Positions 17,833-26,208 of a stretch of DNA of 64,000 bases are shown piece after piece; the stretch's first letter is position 1; each line of letters opens with the position of its first letter. The stretch is from Novosphingobium sp. (GTDB taxonomy: Bacteria > Pseudomonadota > Alphaproteobacteria > Sphingomonadales > Sphingomonadaceae). The translations under genes were made by a program, and so were the position numbers. The notes beneath the pieces were generated by a model. That model saw nothing but the letters and a program-made list of their open reading frames with translations, ran no database searches and was not told the origin of the DNA. The stretch spans positions 23,576-87,575 of the forward strand of contig NZ_JAIEPN010000058.1 in assembly GCF_019748365.1 (NCBI RefSeq), written 5' to 3'.

Positions 17833-19596
17833 TCAGGGGGAAACGCTGGCGCCCTCGCTGCGGGGATCGGCGGCGCCCACCCAGTGGTACTTGCCGTTCT
17901 CGCCCGGCACCCATTCGATGGCATTGGCCTTGAGGCGCATCGGCACCGCAACGACCCTGGCATGGCCGAGCGACTGGAGCGCCGGGACCATGGCGGCCAG
18001 CGGCGTGCCGGCCTCTACGGCCAGGGTGCCTCCGGGTGCGGGCATGACGATCCCCTGCGCGATGGCCTCGCGTGCGGGCAGGTTCCAGTCGAGCGTGCCG
18101 ATGATTACGCGGATCACTTGCGGCGGGATGGTATAGCCGCCCGCTGCACCCACGATCAGGCGCAGATGGCCATCCGGGCCATAGACCACAACCGGGCTCA
18201 TCGAACTGCGCGGGCGCTTTCCGGCCTCCACCCTGTTGGCAGTGGTCTTGCCGTTGCGGGTGGGGTCGAGATTGAAATCGGTGAGCTCGTTGTTGAGGAA
18301 GTATCCGCCGACCACGAGGCCCGAACCGAACGCGCTTTCGATGGTGGAGGTATAGCTCGCGGCATTGCCCCAGCGGTCGACCGCGGCGAAATGAGTCGTG
18401 CCGTGCTCGTGGATGGGAGCGGCCATGGCGAGGCTGTCGCGGGCGCCGGCGGGCATGCCGGGAGCAGCATTGTTGATCGCGGCCTTGTCCGAGATCAGCG
18501 CCGAGCGGGCGGCGAAATAGGCGGGATCGATCAGCCCGGCGGTCGGCACGGGGGCGTAATCGGGATCGGCGAGCCAGGTGTCGCGGTCGGCAAAGGCGAG
18601 CCGCTCGGCCTCGGCAATGAGGTGCCACGCAGTGGGGGAGGCGCCGCCCAACGCCTTGAGGTCGAAGCGTTCGAGCATGCCCAGCGTCTGCAGCACGGTC
18701 ACGCCGCCGGCCGAGGGCGGGCCCATGCTGCACACCCGCCACACGCGGTAGCGGCCGCAGACCGGATCGCGGGGCTTGGCCTTGTAGCCAGCGAGATCGG
18801 CGGTGGACATCGGCGCGGGATTGCGCGGGGCCGTGCCGACCTTGACGGCAATCGCCTTGGCGTTGTCGCCCAGATAGAAGCTGTCGGCGCCGAGCGCGGC
18901 GATCTTCTCGAAGGTTGCGGCAAGCGCCGGGTTGCGGACCACGGTGCCGACCGGAAGCGGTGCGCCATCGGCTCCGAAGAACAGCGCGCGGCCGGCGGGA
19001 TCGAGACCCGCGATGCCGGAGGCGAAAGAGAGCGTGCTGGCAAGGCGCGGGGTGATGGCGAAGCCGTCGCCCGCCAGCCGGATCGCCGGGCCGAACAGCA
19101 CGCGCCACGGCAGCTTGCCCTTGCGCGCATGGACCAGCGCGGCGAGGCGCAGGTTGCCCGGTACACCCACGCTGCGTCCGCCGGGTACGGCATCGCCATG
19201 ATCGAGCACTTTGCCATCGACCTTGAACCAGTCGGGCGTCGCGGCGGCAGGCGCCATCTCGCGCCCGTCATAGCTTTCGACCTTGCCCGAGGCATCGGCC
19301 GTGACAAGGAACCCGCCGCCGCCGATGCCCGAGCTTTGCGGCTCGACCACGGTGAGCGCGAGCATCGTGGCGATGGCGGCATCGGTGGCCGATCCGCCAA
19401 GGCGCAGCATTTCCGCACCGGCCGCAGCGGCCCGCGGATCGGCAGCGGTGACGACGCCTGTTTCGTCGGCAGCAAGCGGCGGCGCGCCTTGTGCGCGTGC
19501 GGTGGTGGGCCGGGCGGCGTTGGGCAGCGGCGCGCAAGCCTGTGCGAGAACGAGGAGCGCAGCAGGCGCGAGCGAGCGGACAAAGCGGAAAGCCAT
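17833..19596 (-). CDS. ggt: Gamma-glutamyltransferase
   Basis: A 587-aa N-terminal nucleophile hydrolase that cleaves gamma-glutamyl bonds, e.g. in glutathione, in the periplasm. The N-terminus is a signal peptide (LAPAALLVLAQACAPLP) with a Cys that may allow lipid modification, though the lipobox is poor. The self-processing site and nucleophile Thr lie in HGTTHFAAVDRWGNAASYTSTIE, after which the small subunit has SSMSP and GAAGGYTIPP. Large-subunit residues ATVEPQSSGIGGGGFL are also typical. It begins 9 bp after pyrD on the same strand. Confidence 0.93.
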   Translation of the reverse strand: MAFRFVRSLAPAALLVLAQACAPLPNAARPTTARAQGAPPLAADETGVVTAADPRAAAAGAEMLRLGGSATDAAIATMLALTVVEPQSSGIGGGGFLVTADASGKVESYDGREMAPAAATPDWFKVDGKVLDHGDAVPGGRSVGVPGNLRLAALVHARKGKLPWRVLFGPAIRLAGDGFAITPRLASTLSFASGIAGLDPAGRALFFGADGAPLPVGTVVRNPALAATFEKIAALGADSFYLGDNAKAIAVKVGTAPRNPAPMSTADLAGYKAKPRDPVCGRYRVWRVCSMGPPSAGGVTVLQTLGMLERFDLKALGGASPTAWHLIAEAERLAFADRDTWLADPDYAPVPTAGLIDPAYFAARSALISDKAAINNAAPGMPAGARDSLAMAAPIHEHGTTHFAAVDRWGNAASYTSTIESAFGSGLVVGGYFLNNELTDFNLDPTRNGKTTANRVEAGKRPRSSMSPVVVYGPDGHLRLIVGAAGGYTIPPQVIRVIIGTLDWNLPAREAIAQGIVMPAPGGTLAVEAGTPLAAMVPALQSLGHARVVAVPMRLKANAIEWVPGENGKYHWVGAADPRSEGASVSP

Positions 19597-19605
19597 GGCG
19601 CAGCG

Positions 19606-20637
19606 TTATTCGCTGCCGACCGCCTCGGCAATGCTGCTCATGCCCGCGTCGCGCACGCGCCTGGCCAAGCCATCGACGATGCGCTGCACGAGGCCGGGGC
19701 CTTCATAGACGAGCGCGCTGTAGAGCTGGATCAGGCTGGCACCAGCGCGGATGCGGGCCCAGGCATCGTCCGCGCTGGCGATGCCGCCGACGCCGATCAG
19801 CGGGACAAGGCCGCCGGTGGCCGCACGGAAATCCCGCAGCACCTGCAGCGCCAGCGGGCGCAGCGGTTCGCCCGAGAGACCGCCGGTCTCCTTTGCCAGC
19901 GGCGAGCCGAGCGACGGGCGGGTGATCGTGGTGTTGCTCACGATCAGCGCATCGAGCCGCTTTTCGATGGCGATCCTGCAGATGGCATCAATATCGGCGC
20001 CGGTGAGATCGGGGGCGAGCTTGAGAAACAGCCTGGTCGGCAAGGTGCCGCGCGCCTCGATCACCGCATCGAGCAGATCGGCGAGCGCGGCGGGATCCTG
20101 CAGCGCGCGCAGGCCCGGGGTGTTGGGCGAGCTGATGTTGACGGTGAGGTAGCTGGCGAGCGGCGCCATGATCCGGGTCATCGCCGCGTAATCGGCGATG
20201 CGGTCTGCCGAATCCTTGTTGGCACCGATATTCGCGCCGACCACACCGGGGCGGTGCCTGCGCGCATTGAGCCGGGCGGCGACCACTTGCGCACCGGCGT
20301 TGTTGAAGCCCATGCGGTTGATGACCGCGTTGTCCTCGACAAGGCGGAAGAGGCGTGGGCGAGGATTGCCTTCCTGCGGGCGCGGGGTGACGGTGCCCGC
20401 CTCGACAAAGCCGAAGCCGAGGCCAAGCAAGGCGTCCGGCACTTCGCCGTTCTTGTCGAAGCCTGCCGCGATGCCCACCGGATTGGGGAACACCAGACCC
20501 GCGACTCGCTGAACCAGCAGCGGTTGCGGCGCGATGCGGCCGCTACGCGGCGCAGCGGCGAGGGCGGCGATCGTGAGGCGGTGGGCAGTCTCGGCGGGAA
20601 TGCGGAACAGCAGGGGACGGCAAATCGAATAGAGCAT
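19606..20637 (-). CDS. pyrD: Dihydroorotate dehydrogenase (quinone), class 2
   Basis: A 343-aa FMN enzyme that oxidises dihydroorotate to orotate with quinone in pyrimidine synthesis. The N-terminal helical membrane-association part (LYSICRPLLFRIPAETAHRL) marks class 2. FMN and substrate signatures are FPNPVGIAAGFDKNGE, GFVEAGTVTPRPQEGNPRPRLFRL, NISSPNTPGLRALQ and the phosphate-binding PLIGVGGIASADDAWARIRAGASLIQLYSAL. The catalytic Ser is within NISSPNT. A GGAGGGAAA ribosome-binding sequence precedes the ATG at 20637, which rejects the longer open frame. Confidence 0.95.
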   Translation of the reverse strand: MLYSICRPLLFRIPAETAHRLTIAALAAAPRSGRIAPQPLLVQRVAGLVFPNPVGIAAGFDKNGEVPDALLGLGFGFVEAGTVTPRPQEGNPRPRLFRLVEDNAVINRMGFNNAGAQVVAARLNARRHRPGVVGANIGANKDSADRIADYAAMTRIMAPLASYLTVNISSPNTPGLRALQDPAALADLLDAVIEARGTLPTRLFLKLAPDLTGADIDAICRIAIEKRLDALIVSNTTITRPSLGSPLAKETGGLSGEPLRPLALQVLRDFRAATGGLVPLIGVGGIASADDAWARIRAGASLIQLYSALVYEGPGLVQRIVDGLARRVRDAGMSSIAEAVGSE

Positions 20638-20731
20638 GCTTGAGCGTTTCCCTCCGGCCCGATGACGGGTGGCAGGTTCTATTGCCGCCCCGGGCATGCA
20701 CGCCAAGCGGCAATTGCAACCAATTTGTCGG

Positions 20732-20746
20732 TTAACCGCCTGTTAA
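20732..20746. promoter_or_regulatory. Perfect CtrA binding box
   Basis: TTAA-CCGCCTG-TTAA is an exact match to the full CtrA consensus TTAA-N7-TTAA. It lies in the 421-bp gap between pyrD (minus) and the suf operon (plus), about 95 bp from the pyrD start and 150-190 bp ahead of the orphan terminator. Confidence 0.6.
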
Positions 20747-20769
20747 GCATTGAATTCACTTCGCTGTTG

Positions 20770-20919
20770 CAAGCGTGCCACCGATTTTGTCGAATCCGTA
20801 CAATTCTTATGTCCGCCAGTGATCTAATCGAATCGTGCGACCCGAAGGGCTCGGTGCAGCAATGCATTCGAGTTCTCGACTTCATGGCGGCCGTGCCCTG
20901 GCACGGTCGCCTTTTTTTT
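20770..20919 (+). ncRNA. Candidate small RNA ending at an orphan terminator
   Basis: There is no convincing protein gene on the plus strand before the terminator at 20886-20919, yet the terminator is strong and one-directional: its T run follows the hairpin only on the plus strand. A perfect CtrA box lies upstream. A transcript of roughly 150 nt starting near 20770 would explain both. The 5' end is a guess. The alternative is that a 95-aa frame here (20662-20949) is coding, but its composition is poor and it runs past the terminator. Confidence 0.4.
20886..20919 (+). terminator. Strong orphan Rho-independent terminator
   Basis: 12-bp stem GGCGGCCGTGCC (20886-20897) with GGCACGGTCGCC (20900-20911), one G-T wobble, followed by eight T. 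No plus-strand gene precedes it. Confidence 0.85.
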
Positions 20920-20972
20920 GGTCGCGCGCGTGGTGGCCGCGATCCCTGACATTTTGGGGCATGGCGCATGGC

Positions 20973-21001
20973 TTGCGCTGGCGCTGTCCATCGCCTAGAT
21001 A
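20973..21001 (+). promoter_or_regulatory. Sigma70-type promoter of the suf operon
   Basis: TTGCGC (-35, 20973-20978), a 17-bp spacer and TAGATA (-10, 20996-21001). Predicted transcription start is near 21008, giving a leader of about 50 nt before the rrf2 ATG. Confidence 0.55.
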
Positions 21002-21015
21002 ACCGGAGCAGATCA

Positions 21016-21034
21016 GTCCGATTTCACATCGGGC
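21016..21034. promoter_or_regulatory. Operator-like palindrome at the suf promoter
   Basis: CCGAT-TTCAC-ATCGG (21018-21032) is a perfect 5-5-5 palindrome, extendable by a T-G and a G-C pair. It lies just after the predicted transcription start and is the best candidate site for the Rrf2 regulator encoded next. Confidence 0.5.
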
Positions 21035-21058
21035 GGAATTTTTCCGGGAACAGCCGCA

Positions 21059-21498
21059 ATGCGACTTTCAAGCATGGCCGACTATGCCGTGGTGACGATG
21101 ACCGCCGCCGCGCGTCATTGCGGGCGCCATGGCGCCGGTGAGGCACGGGTGTCGGCGCAGCAGCTGGCCGACGAGACCGGGCTGCCGGTGCCGACGGTGC
21201 AGAAGCTGGTGAGCAAGCTGGCCGCGGCTGGGTTGCTCAAGTCGTCACGCGGGCTGGGCGGCGGGCTCAAGCTGGCGCGGCCGGCGGCGGCGATTTCGCT
21301 CGCGGATATTGTCGAGGCCGTCGAAGGCCCGATCGCGATGGCGCCGTGCAGCGTGCATGGTCGCCATGATTGTACGCTGGAAGCCGATTGCACGGTGCGT
21401 CCGCACTGGCCGCAGGTTGACGCCGCACTGCGCGGGGCGCTCGCCGGCGTGCCGCTGACGCAGCTGACGCGCCCGGTCCCACGCGCTGAGGTGACGGC

Positions 21499-21502
<4 letters not shown>
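21059..21502 (+). CDS. Rrf2-family Fe-S sensing transcriptional regulator (suf operon)
   Basis: A 147-aa winged-helix regulator. The N-terminus [14 protein letters not shown] and the helix pair [40 protein letters not shown] are typical of IscR/SufR-type Rrf2 proteins. Three Cys in [15 protein letters not shown] (about residues 99-113) match the Fe-S cluster ligands of this family. It heads the suf operon, overlaps sufB by 4 bases (ATGA), and probably represses the operon when its cluster is intact. A palindrome sits between promoter and start codon. Confidence 0.92.
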
Positions 21503-22976
<1,474 letters not shown>

Positions 22977-22980
<4 letters not shown>

Positions 22981-23360
22981 GCGAGCCGAGATACTTCGAC
23001 ATTCCGATCCGCTTTGAGCCCTGGGAAGGCAGTCCGCAACCAGTCTTTCGAGAGAAGACCAAGACGCCGTTTTCTGCGGAGGAAGTCAGGCAAGAGGGCG
23101 TGGCTGATGGATCGGAGCGGCAGGCGCACTTCGAAAGGCAATTAAAGCAGATCAGCGAAGTGATGCCTGATGGGCGCATTCCGGTGTTCAGTCGGTGGCA
23201 GGATGGTGTAAAGCGCCGTGTCGATTTGGGCTGCGTTGGTCACGCCTTGGCGCGCAATGTCATATTGCCTCCAGAAGACGATCGCTTTCTGAAGTATGTC
23301 ACTCACATTCAACTGAATCCAGGATGGCAAGCTCCTGCTGAAGGCGAGTCGGTCGGGTGA
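22977..23360 (+). CDS. Hypothetical protein, 127 aa, inserted in the suf operon
   Basis: I do not recognise this protein. It is soluble, polar and without signal or membrane segments. It begins [21 protein letters not shown] and contains [38 protein letters not shown]. Codon use is noticeably less GC-biased than its neighbours (TTA, AGT, GTA, ATA appear). The gene is bounded by 14-bp direct repeats that provide both its own start context and that of the next gene, so translation stays coupled: GTG overlaps the sufB stop and its stop overlaps the next GTG. This looks like an acquired gene. Any role in Fe-S assembly is unproven. Confidence 0.65.
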
Positions 23361-23361
23361 G
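23348..23361 (+). repeat. 14-bp direct repeat, right copy
   Basis: Identical to 22968-22981; it spans the stop of the 127-aa gene and the GTG start of the GNAT-DUF559 gene. Confidence 0.85.
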
Positions 23362-24355
23362 TGATGCGATGACCCTTACCGTGCGCCCGGTGGCAGCCGA
23401 TGACGCCGCCGAACTCGCCGACCTGCTCAACGCCGTGATCGCTGCGGGCGGGACGACCGCGCTGCAGGAGCCCTACACGCCTGAAGCGCTCGATGCGGCT
23501 TATCTGACTGGGCCCAATGTCCATTGCTGCTTCGTGGCGGAGGACGAGGACGGCACGCTGCTCGGTTTCCAGACGCTGGGGCGCTATCCGGGCCTGCCGG
23601 AGGATGCTGGCGATATTGGCACGTTCGCACGGGTCGGCGGCACCCAGCGCGGGATCGGTTCGGCGCTGTTTGCCGCGACGGCAAAGCGCGCCGCCGAACT
23701 GGGCCTCGGCGCGATCAACGCGACGATCCGGGCAGACAACACCGGCGGCCTCGCGTTCTATACCAAGCAGGGCTTTGCCGATCATGGTGTGACGCCGGGC
23801 GTACCGCTCAAGGATGGCACGCCGGTGGACCGGGTCCACAAGCGCTTTGTGCTGGCGGCGGAAGCGCCGGCCAAGCGCAAGCTTTCGCTGCGCTTCGGCG
23901 AGACCGACGCGCCAACGTTGCAGAAGAAAGGTCGCGGCTGGGCGATTTCCGAGAAGCGGCTTGATGCCCTGCACGAGCGGGCGCGCGAAATGCGCCGCAA
24001 TCCCAGCGATGCGCAGGAGGCCCTCGCCGAGGCGCTGACCCGCGTCGAGACCGGCGGCTACAGCTTCAAGCGGCAGGCGGTGATCGGCTCGGCGATTGTC
24101 GATTTCGCCTGCAAGCAGTTGATGCTGGTGGTCGAGGTCGATGGCGATGCCGATGCGGCCTTCACCGCCGCCCGCGACAAGAGCCTGACCGAAGTGGGCT
24201 ACCGCGTGGAGCGCATCGCCGCCGCCCAGGTGCTCGCCGATCCTGATGCTGCCGCGCAGCGCATTTCCGATGCGATGCGCAGCATCCACACCGAACGCCG
24301 CGCCAAGCGGTCCGCAACACGCCGGCCTGCGCCGCGCTCACCCCGGAAATACTGA
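23357..24355 (+). CDS. GNAT acetyltransferase fused to a DUF559 nuclease-like domain
   Basis: A 332-aa fusion. Residues 1 to about 165 are a GNAT N-acetyltransferase (MTLTVRPVAADDAAELADLLN, acetyl-CoA loop GTQRGIGSALFAAT, then NATIRADNTGGLAFYTKQGF). After a linker, residues about 205-315 match DUF559, a Vsr/PD-(D/E)XK-like fold: FKRQAVIGSAIVDFAC, LMLVVEVDGDAD and GYRVERI. The acidic residues of the nuclease core seem present, although the usual EVDGxxH His is replaced. The start is GTG overlapping the previous stop; the stop overlaps the sufC ATG. Function within a suf operon is unknown. Confidence 0.8.
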   Translation: MSDAMTLTVRPVAADDAAELADLLNAVIAAGGTTALQEPYTPEALDAAYLTGPNVHCCFVAEDEDGTLLGFQTLGRYPGLPEDAGDIGTFARVGGTQRGIGSALFAATAKRAAELGLGAINATIRADNTGGLAFYTKQGFADHGVTPGVPLKDGTPVDRVHKRFVLAAEAPAKRKLSLRFGETDAPTLQKKGRGWAISEKRLDALHERAREMRRNPSDAQEALAEALTRVETGGYSFKRQAVIGSAIVDFACKQLMLVVEVDGDADAAFTAARDKSLTEVGYRVERIAAAQVLADPDAAAQRISDAMRSIHTERRAKRSATRRPAPRSPRKY

Positions 24356-25098
24356 TGCTCACAATCGAAAACCTCTCCGCCACCGTTGCCGACAAGCCGA
24401 TCCTCAAGGGCCTGTCGCTCACGATCAACGCCGGCGAAATCCATGCCATCATGGGGCCGAATGGCGCGGGCAAGTCGACGCTCGGCTATACGCTGGGCGG
24501 GCGGCCCGGCTATGAAGTGACCGGCGGCACAGTGGACTTCGACGGGCAGGACCTGCTCGCGCTGGAGCCGCACGAGCGCGCGGCGGCGGGGCTGTTCCTT
24601 GGCTTCCAGTATCCGGTCGAGATCCCCGGCGTGTCCAACCTCCAGTTTTTGCGTGAGGCGCTGAATGCGCAGCGCAAGGTGCACGGGGAAGAGCCGCTTT
24701 CGGGCGCGGCCTTCATCAAGCTCGCCAAGGAGCAGGCCGGGCTGCTGCGCTTCGATATGGACATGCTCAAGCGCCCGGTGAACGTCGGCTTCTCGGGCGG
24801 CGAGAAAAAGCGCGCCGAAATGGTGCAGATGGGCATTCTCGCGCCCAAGCTCGCGGTCCTCGACGAGACCGATTCGGGTCTCGACATCGACGCGCTGCGC
24901 ATCTGCGGCGAAGGCATCAACGCGATCATGAGGAAGCCCGACAAGGCGGTGCTGCTGATCACGCACTACCAGCGCCTGCTCGATTACGTGAAGCCCGACT
25001 TTGTCCACGTGCTGGCGGGCGGGCGGATCGTGAAATCCGGCGGGCCGGAACTGGCGCTTCAGCTTGAAGAGCATGGCTATGAGGCGGTCGCGGCATGA
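24355..25098 (+). CDS. sufC: Fe-S cluster assembly ATPase SufC
   Basis: A 247-aa ABC-type ATPase of the SufBCD complex. It has Walker A GPNGAGKST (about residues 34-42), Q-loop region LGFQYPVEIPG, the ABC signature FSGGEKKR, Walker B AVLDETDSGLD and the switch His in LLITHYQRLL. These are diagnostic for SufC rather than a transporter ATPase. Its ATG overlaps the stop of the GNAT-DUF559 gene (TGATG), and its end overlaps the next small gene (ATGA), so the operon is translationally coupled throughout. Confidence 0.97.
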   Translation: MLTIENLSATVADKPILKGLSLTINAGEIHAIMGPNGAGKSTLGYTLGGRPGYEVTGGTVDFDGQDLLALEPHERAAAGLFLGFQYPVEIPGVSNLQFLREALNAQRKVHGEEPLSGAAFIKLAKEQAGLLRFDMDMLKRPVNVGFSGGEKKRAEMVQMGILAPKLAVLDETDSGLDIDALRICGEGINAIMRKPDKAVLLITHYQRLLDYVKPDFVHVLAGGRIVKSGGPELALQLEEHGYEAVAA

Positions 25099-25481
25099 GC
25101 TTGCTGCTTGCCCTTGCCATGGCCTCGCAGGCAGCGGAACCGGCTGCGCCGGTGGCCCCCGTTGCGGCCATGCCGGCGGCCTTCCTTGGCGAGTGGGCAC
25201 CCTCTGGGGCGGCCTGCGCAGACAAATATGCCAAACGCATTGTGACGGCGTCGATGAACACCGAGGGCGATTACTGGGGCGTGGTCAAGGCGGTCGAGAC
25301 GCTGGGCGAGCGGCACATCGTGGTGCGCGAAGGCGATGACGATTTCGGCGTGTCGCTGACGGCGGACTATGTGCTGAGCCCGGACGGCAAGATGCTGGTG
25401 CTCCATGTGCTGGAACGCAGCGGCGCCAAAGTTGCCGAAGCGCCGATCCCGATGGTGCGCTGCGAGGTGACCCATGGCTAG
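25095..25481 (+). CDS. Small exported hypothetical protein in the suf operon
   Basis: A 128-aa protein I cannot assign to a family. Residues 1 to about 14-26 look like a short signal peptide (MSLLLALAMASQAAEP) followed by an Ala/Pro-rich stretch. The mature part has FLGEWAPSGAACADKYAKRIV and ends MVRCEVTHG; the two Cys residues could form a disulfide. It overlaps sufC by 4 bases and sufD by 8 bases, so it is a co-translated member of the operon. An exported protein is unexpected among cytosolic Fe-S assembly genes. Confidence 0.75.
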   Translation: MSLLLALAMASQAAEPAAPVAPVAAMPAAFLGEWAPSGAACADKYAKRIVTASMNTEGDYWGVVKAVETLGERHIVVREGDDDFGVSLTADYVLSPDGKMLVLHVLERSGAKVAEAPIPMVRCEVTHG

Positions 25482-26208
25482 TCTCGCTCTCCCCACCCGG
25501 AAGGATGAAGCTTACCGCTACGCCGATCTGGCTGCGCTGGCGCCGCTTTGGCCGGTGGCGGTGCAGGACATCCGCGTCGCCGCCGGGGCGAGCGAGGCGC
25601 TGGCGATCACCGCCCGCAGCGATGCGGCAGAGGCGCGCGAACTCCTGATCACGCTGGAAGACGGGGCGAGTTTTGATCTGCGCGTGCTGAATGCCGGGCA
25701 GGCCTATGGCCGGATTGCCGTCACCGCCGTGCTCGGCAAGGGCGCTTCGTTCCACTTCGGTGCGGCGCAGCTGGGCGGCGGCACGCAGACGCTGGAGATC
25801 GTGACCGAGGTTCGCCACCTTCAGCCTGATGCGGTGAGCCGGCAGGTCGTGCGCTCGGTGCTCGGCGGGCAGGCAACGGGCACCTACCTCGGCAAGGTCC
25901 ATGTCGCACGCGGGGCGATCGGGACCGATGGCGAGCAATCGATCCGGGCGATGCTGCTCGAGCGGACGGCGACCGCAAATGCGCGTCCGGAGCTCGAAAT
26001 CTACGCCGACGATGTGAAGTGCGCGCATGGCTGCGCGGTGGGCGAGCTTGATCCGCAAGGCCTGTTCTACCTCCAATCGCGCGGGCTGCCACCGGCAGAG
26101 GCCAAGAAGCTCATGCTGCACGCCTTCATCGCCGAAGCCTTCGTCGGCGCGCCCGAGGGCGACTTGCTGACCGAAGCGGCGCTCGCGGCGCTGGAGGGCT
26201 TGCTGTGA
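25474..26208 (+). CDS. sufD: Fe-S cluster assembly protein SufD (short form)
   Basis: A 244-aa SufB/D-family protein, much shorter than the roughly 420 residues of E. coli SufD. The N-terminal LPTRKDEAYRYADLAAL helix and the C-terminal core LERTATANARPELEIYADDVKCAHGCAVGELDPQGLFYLQSRGL are kept. KCAHG carries the conserved Cys and the His used in cluster building at the SufB-SufD interface. Part of the beta-helix appears to be missing. Position after sufC and before sufS supports the assignment. It overlaps the genes on both sides. Confidence 0.93.
   Translation: MASLALPTRKDEAYRYADLAALAPLWPVAVQDIRVAAGASEALAITARSDAAEARELLITLEDGASFDLRVLNAGQAYGRIAVTAVLGKGASFHFGAAQLGGGTQTLEIVTEVRHLQPDAVSRQVVRSVLGGQATGTYLGKVHVARGAIGTDGEQSIRAMLLERTATANARPELEIYADDVKCAHGCAVGELDPQGLFYLQSRGLPPAEAKKLMLHAFIAEAFVGAPEGDLLTEAALAALEGLL

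Noticed and set aside
20662..20949. 95-aa open frame in the pyrD-suf gap
   Set aside because: No ribosome binding site, no recognisable sequence, and it runs through the strong terminator at 20886-20919; a non-coding transcript explains the region better.
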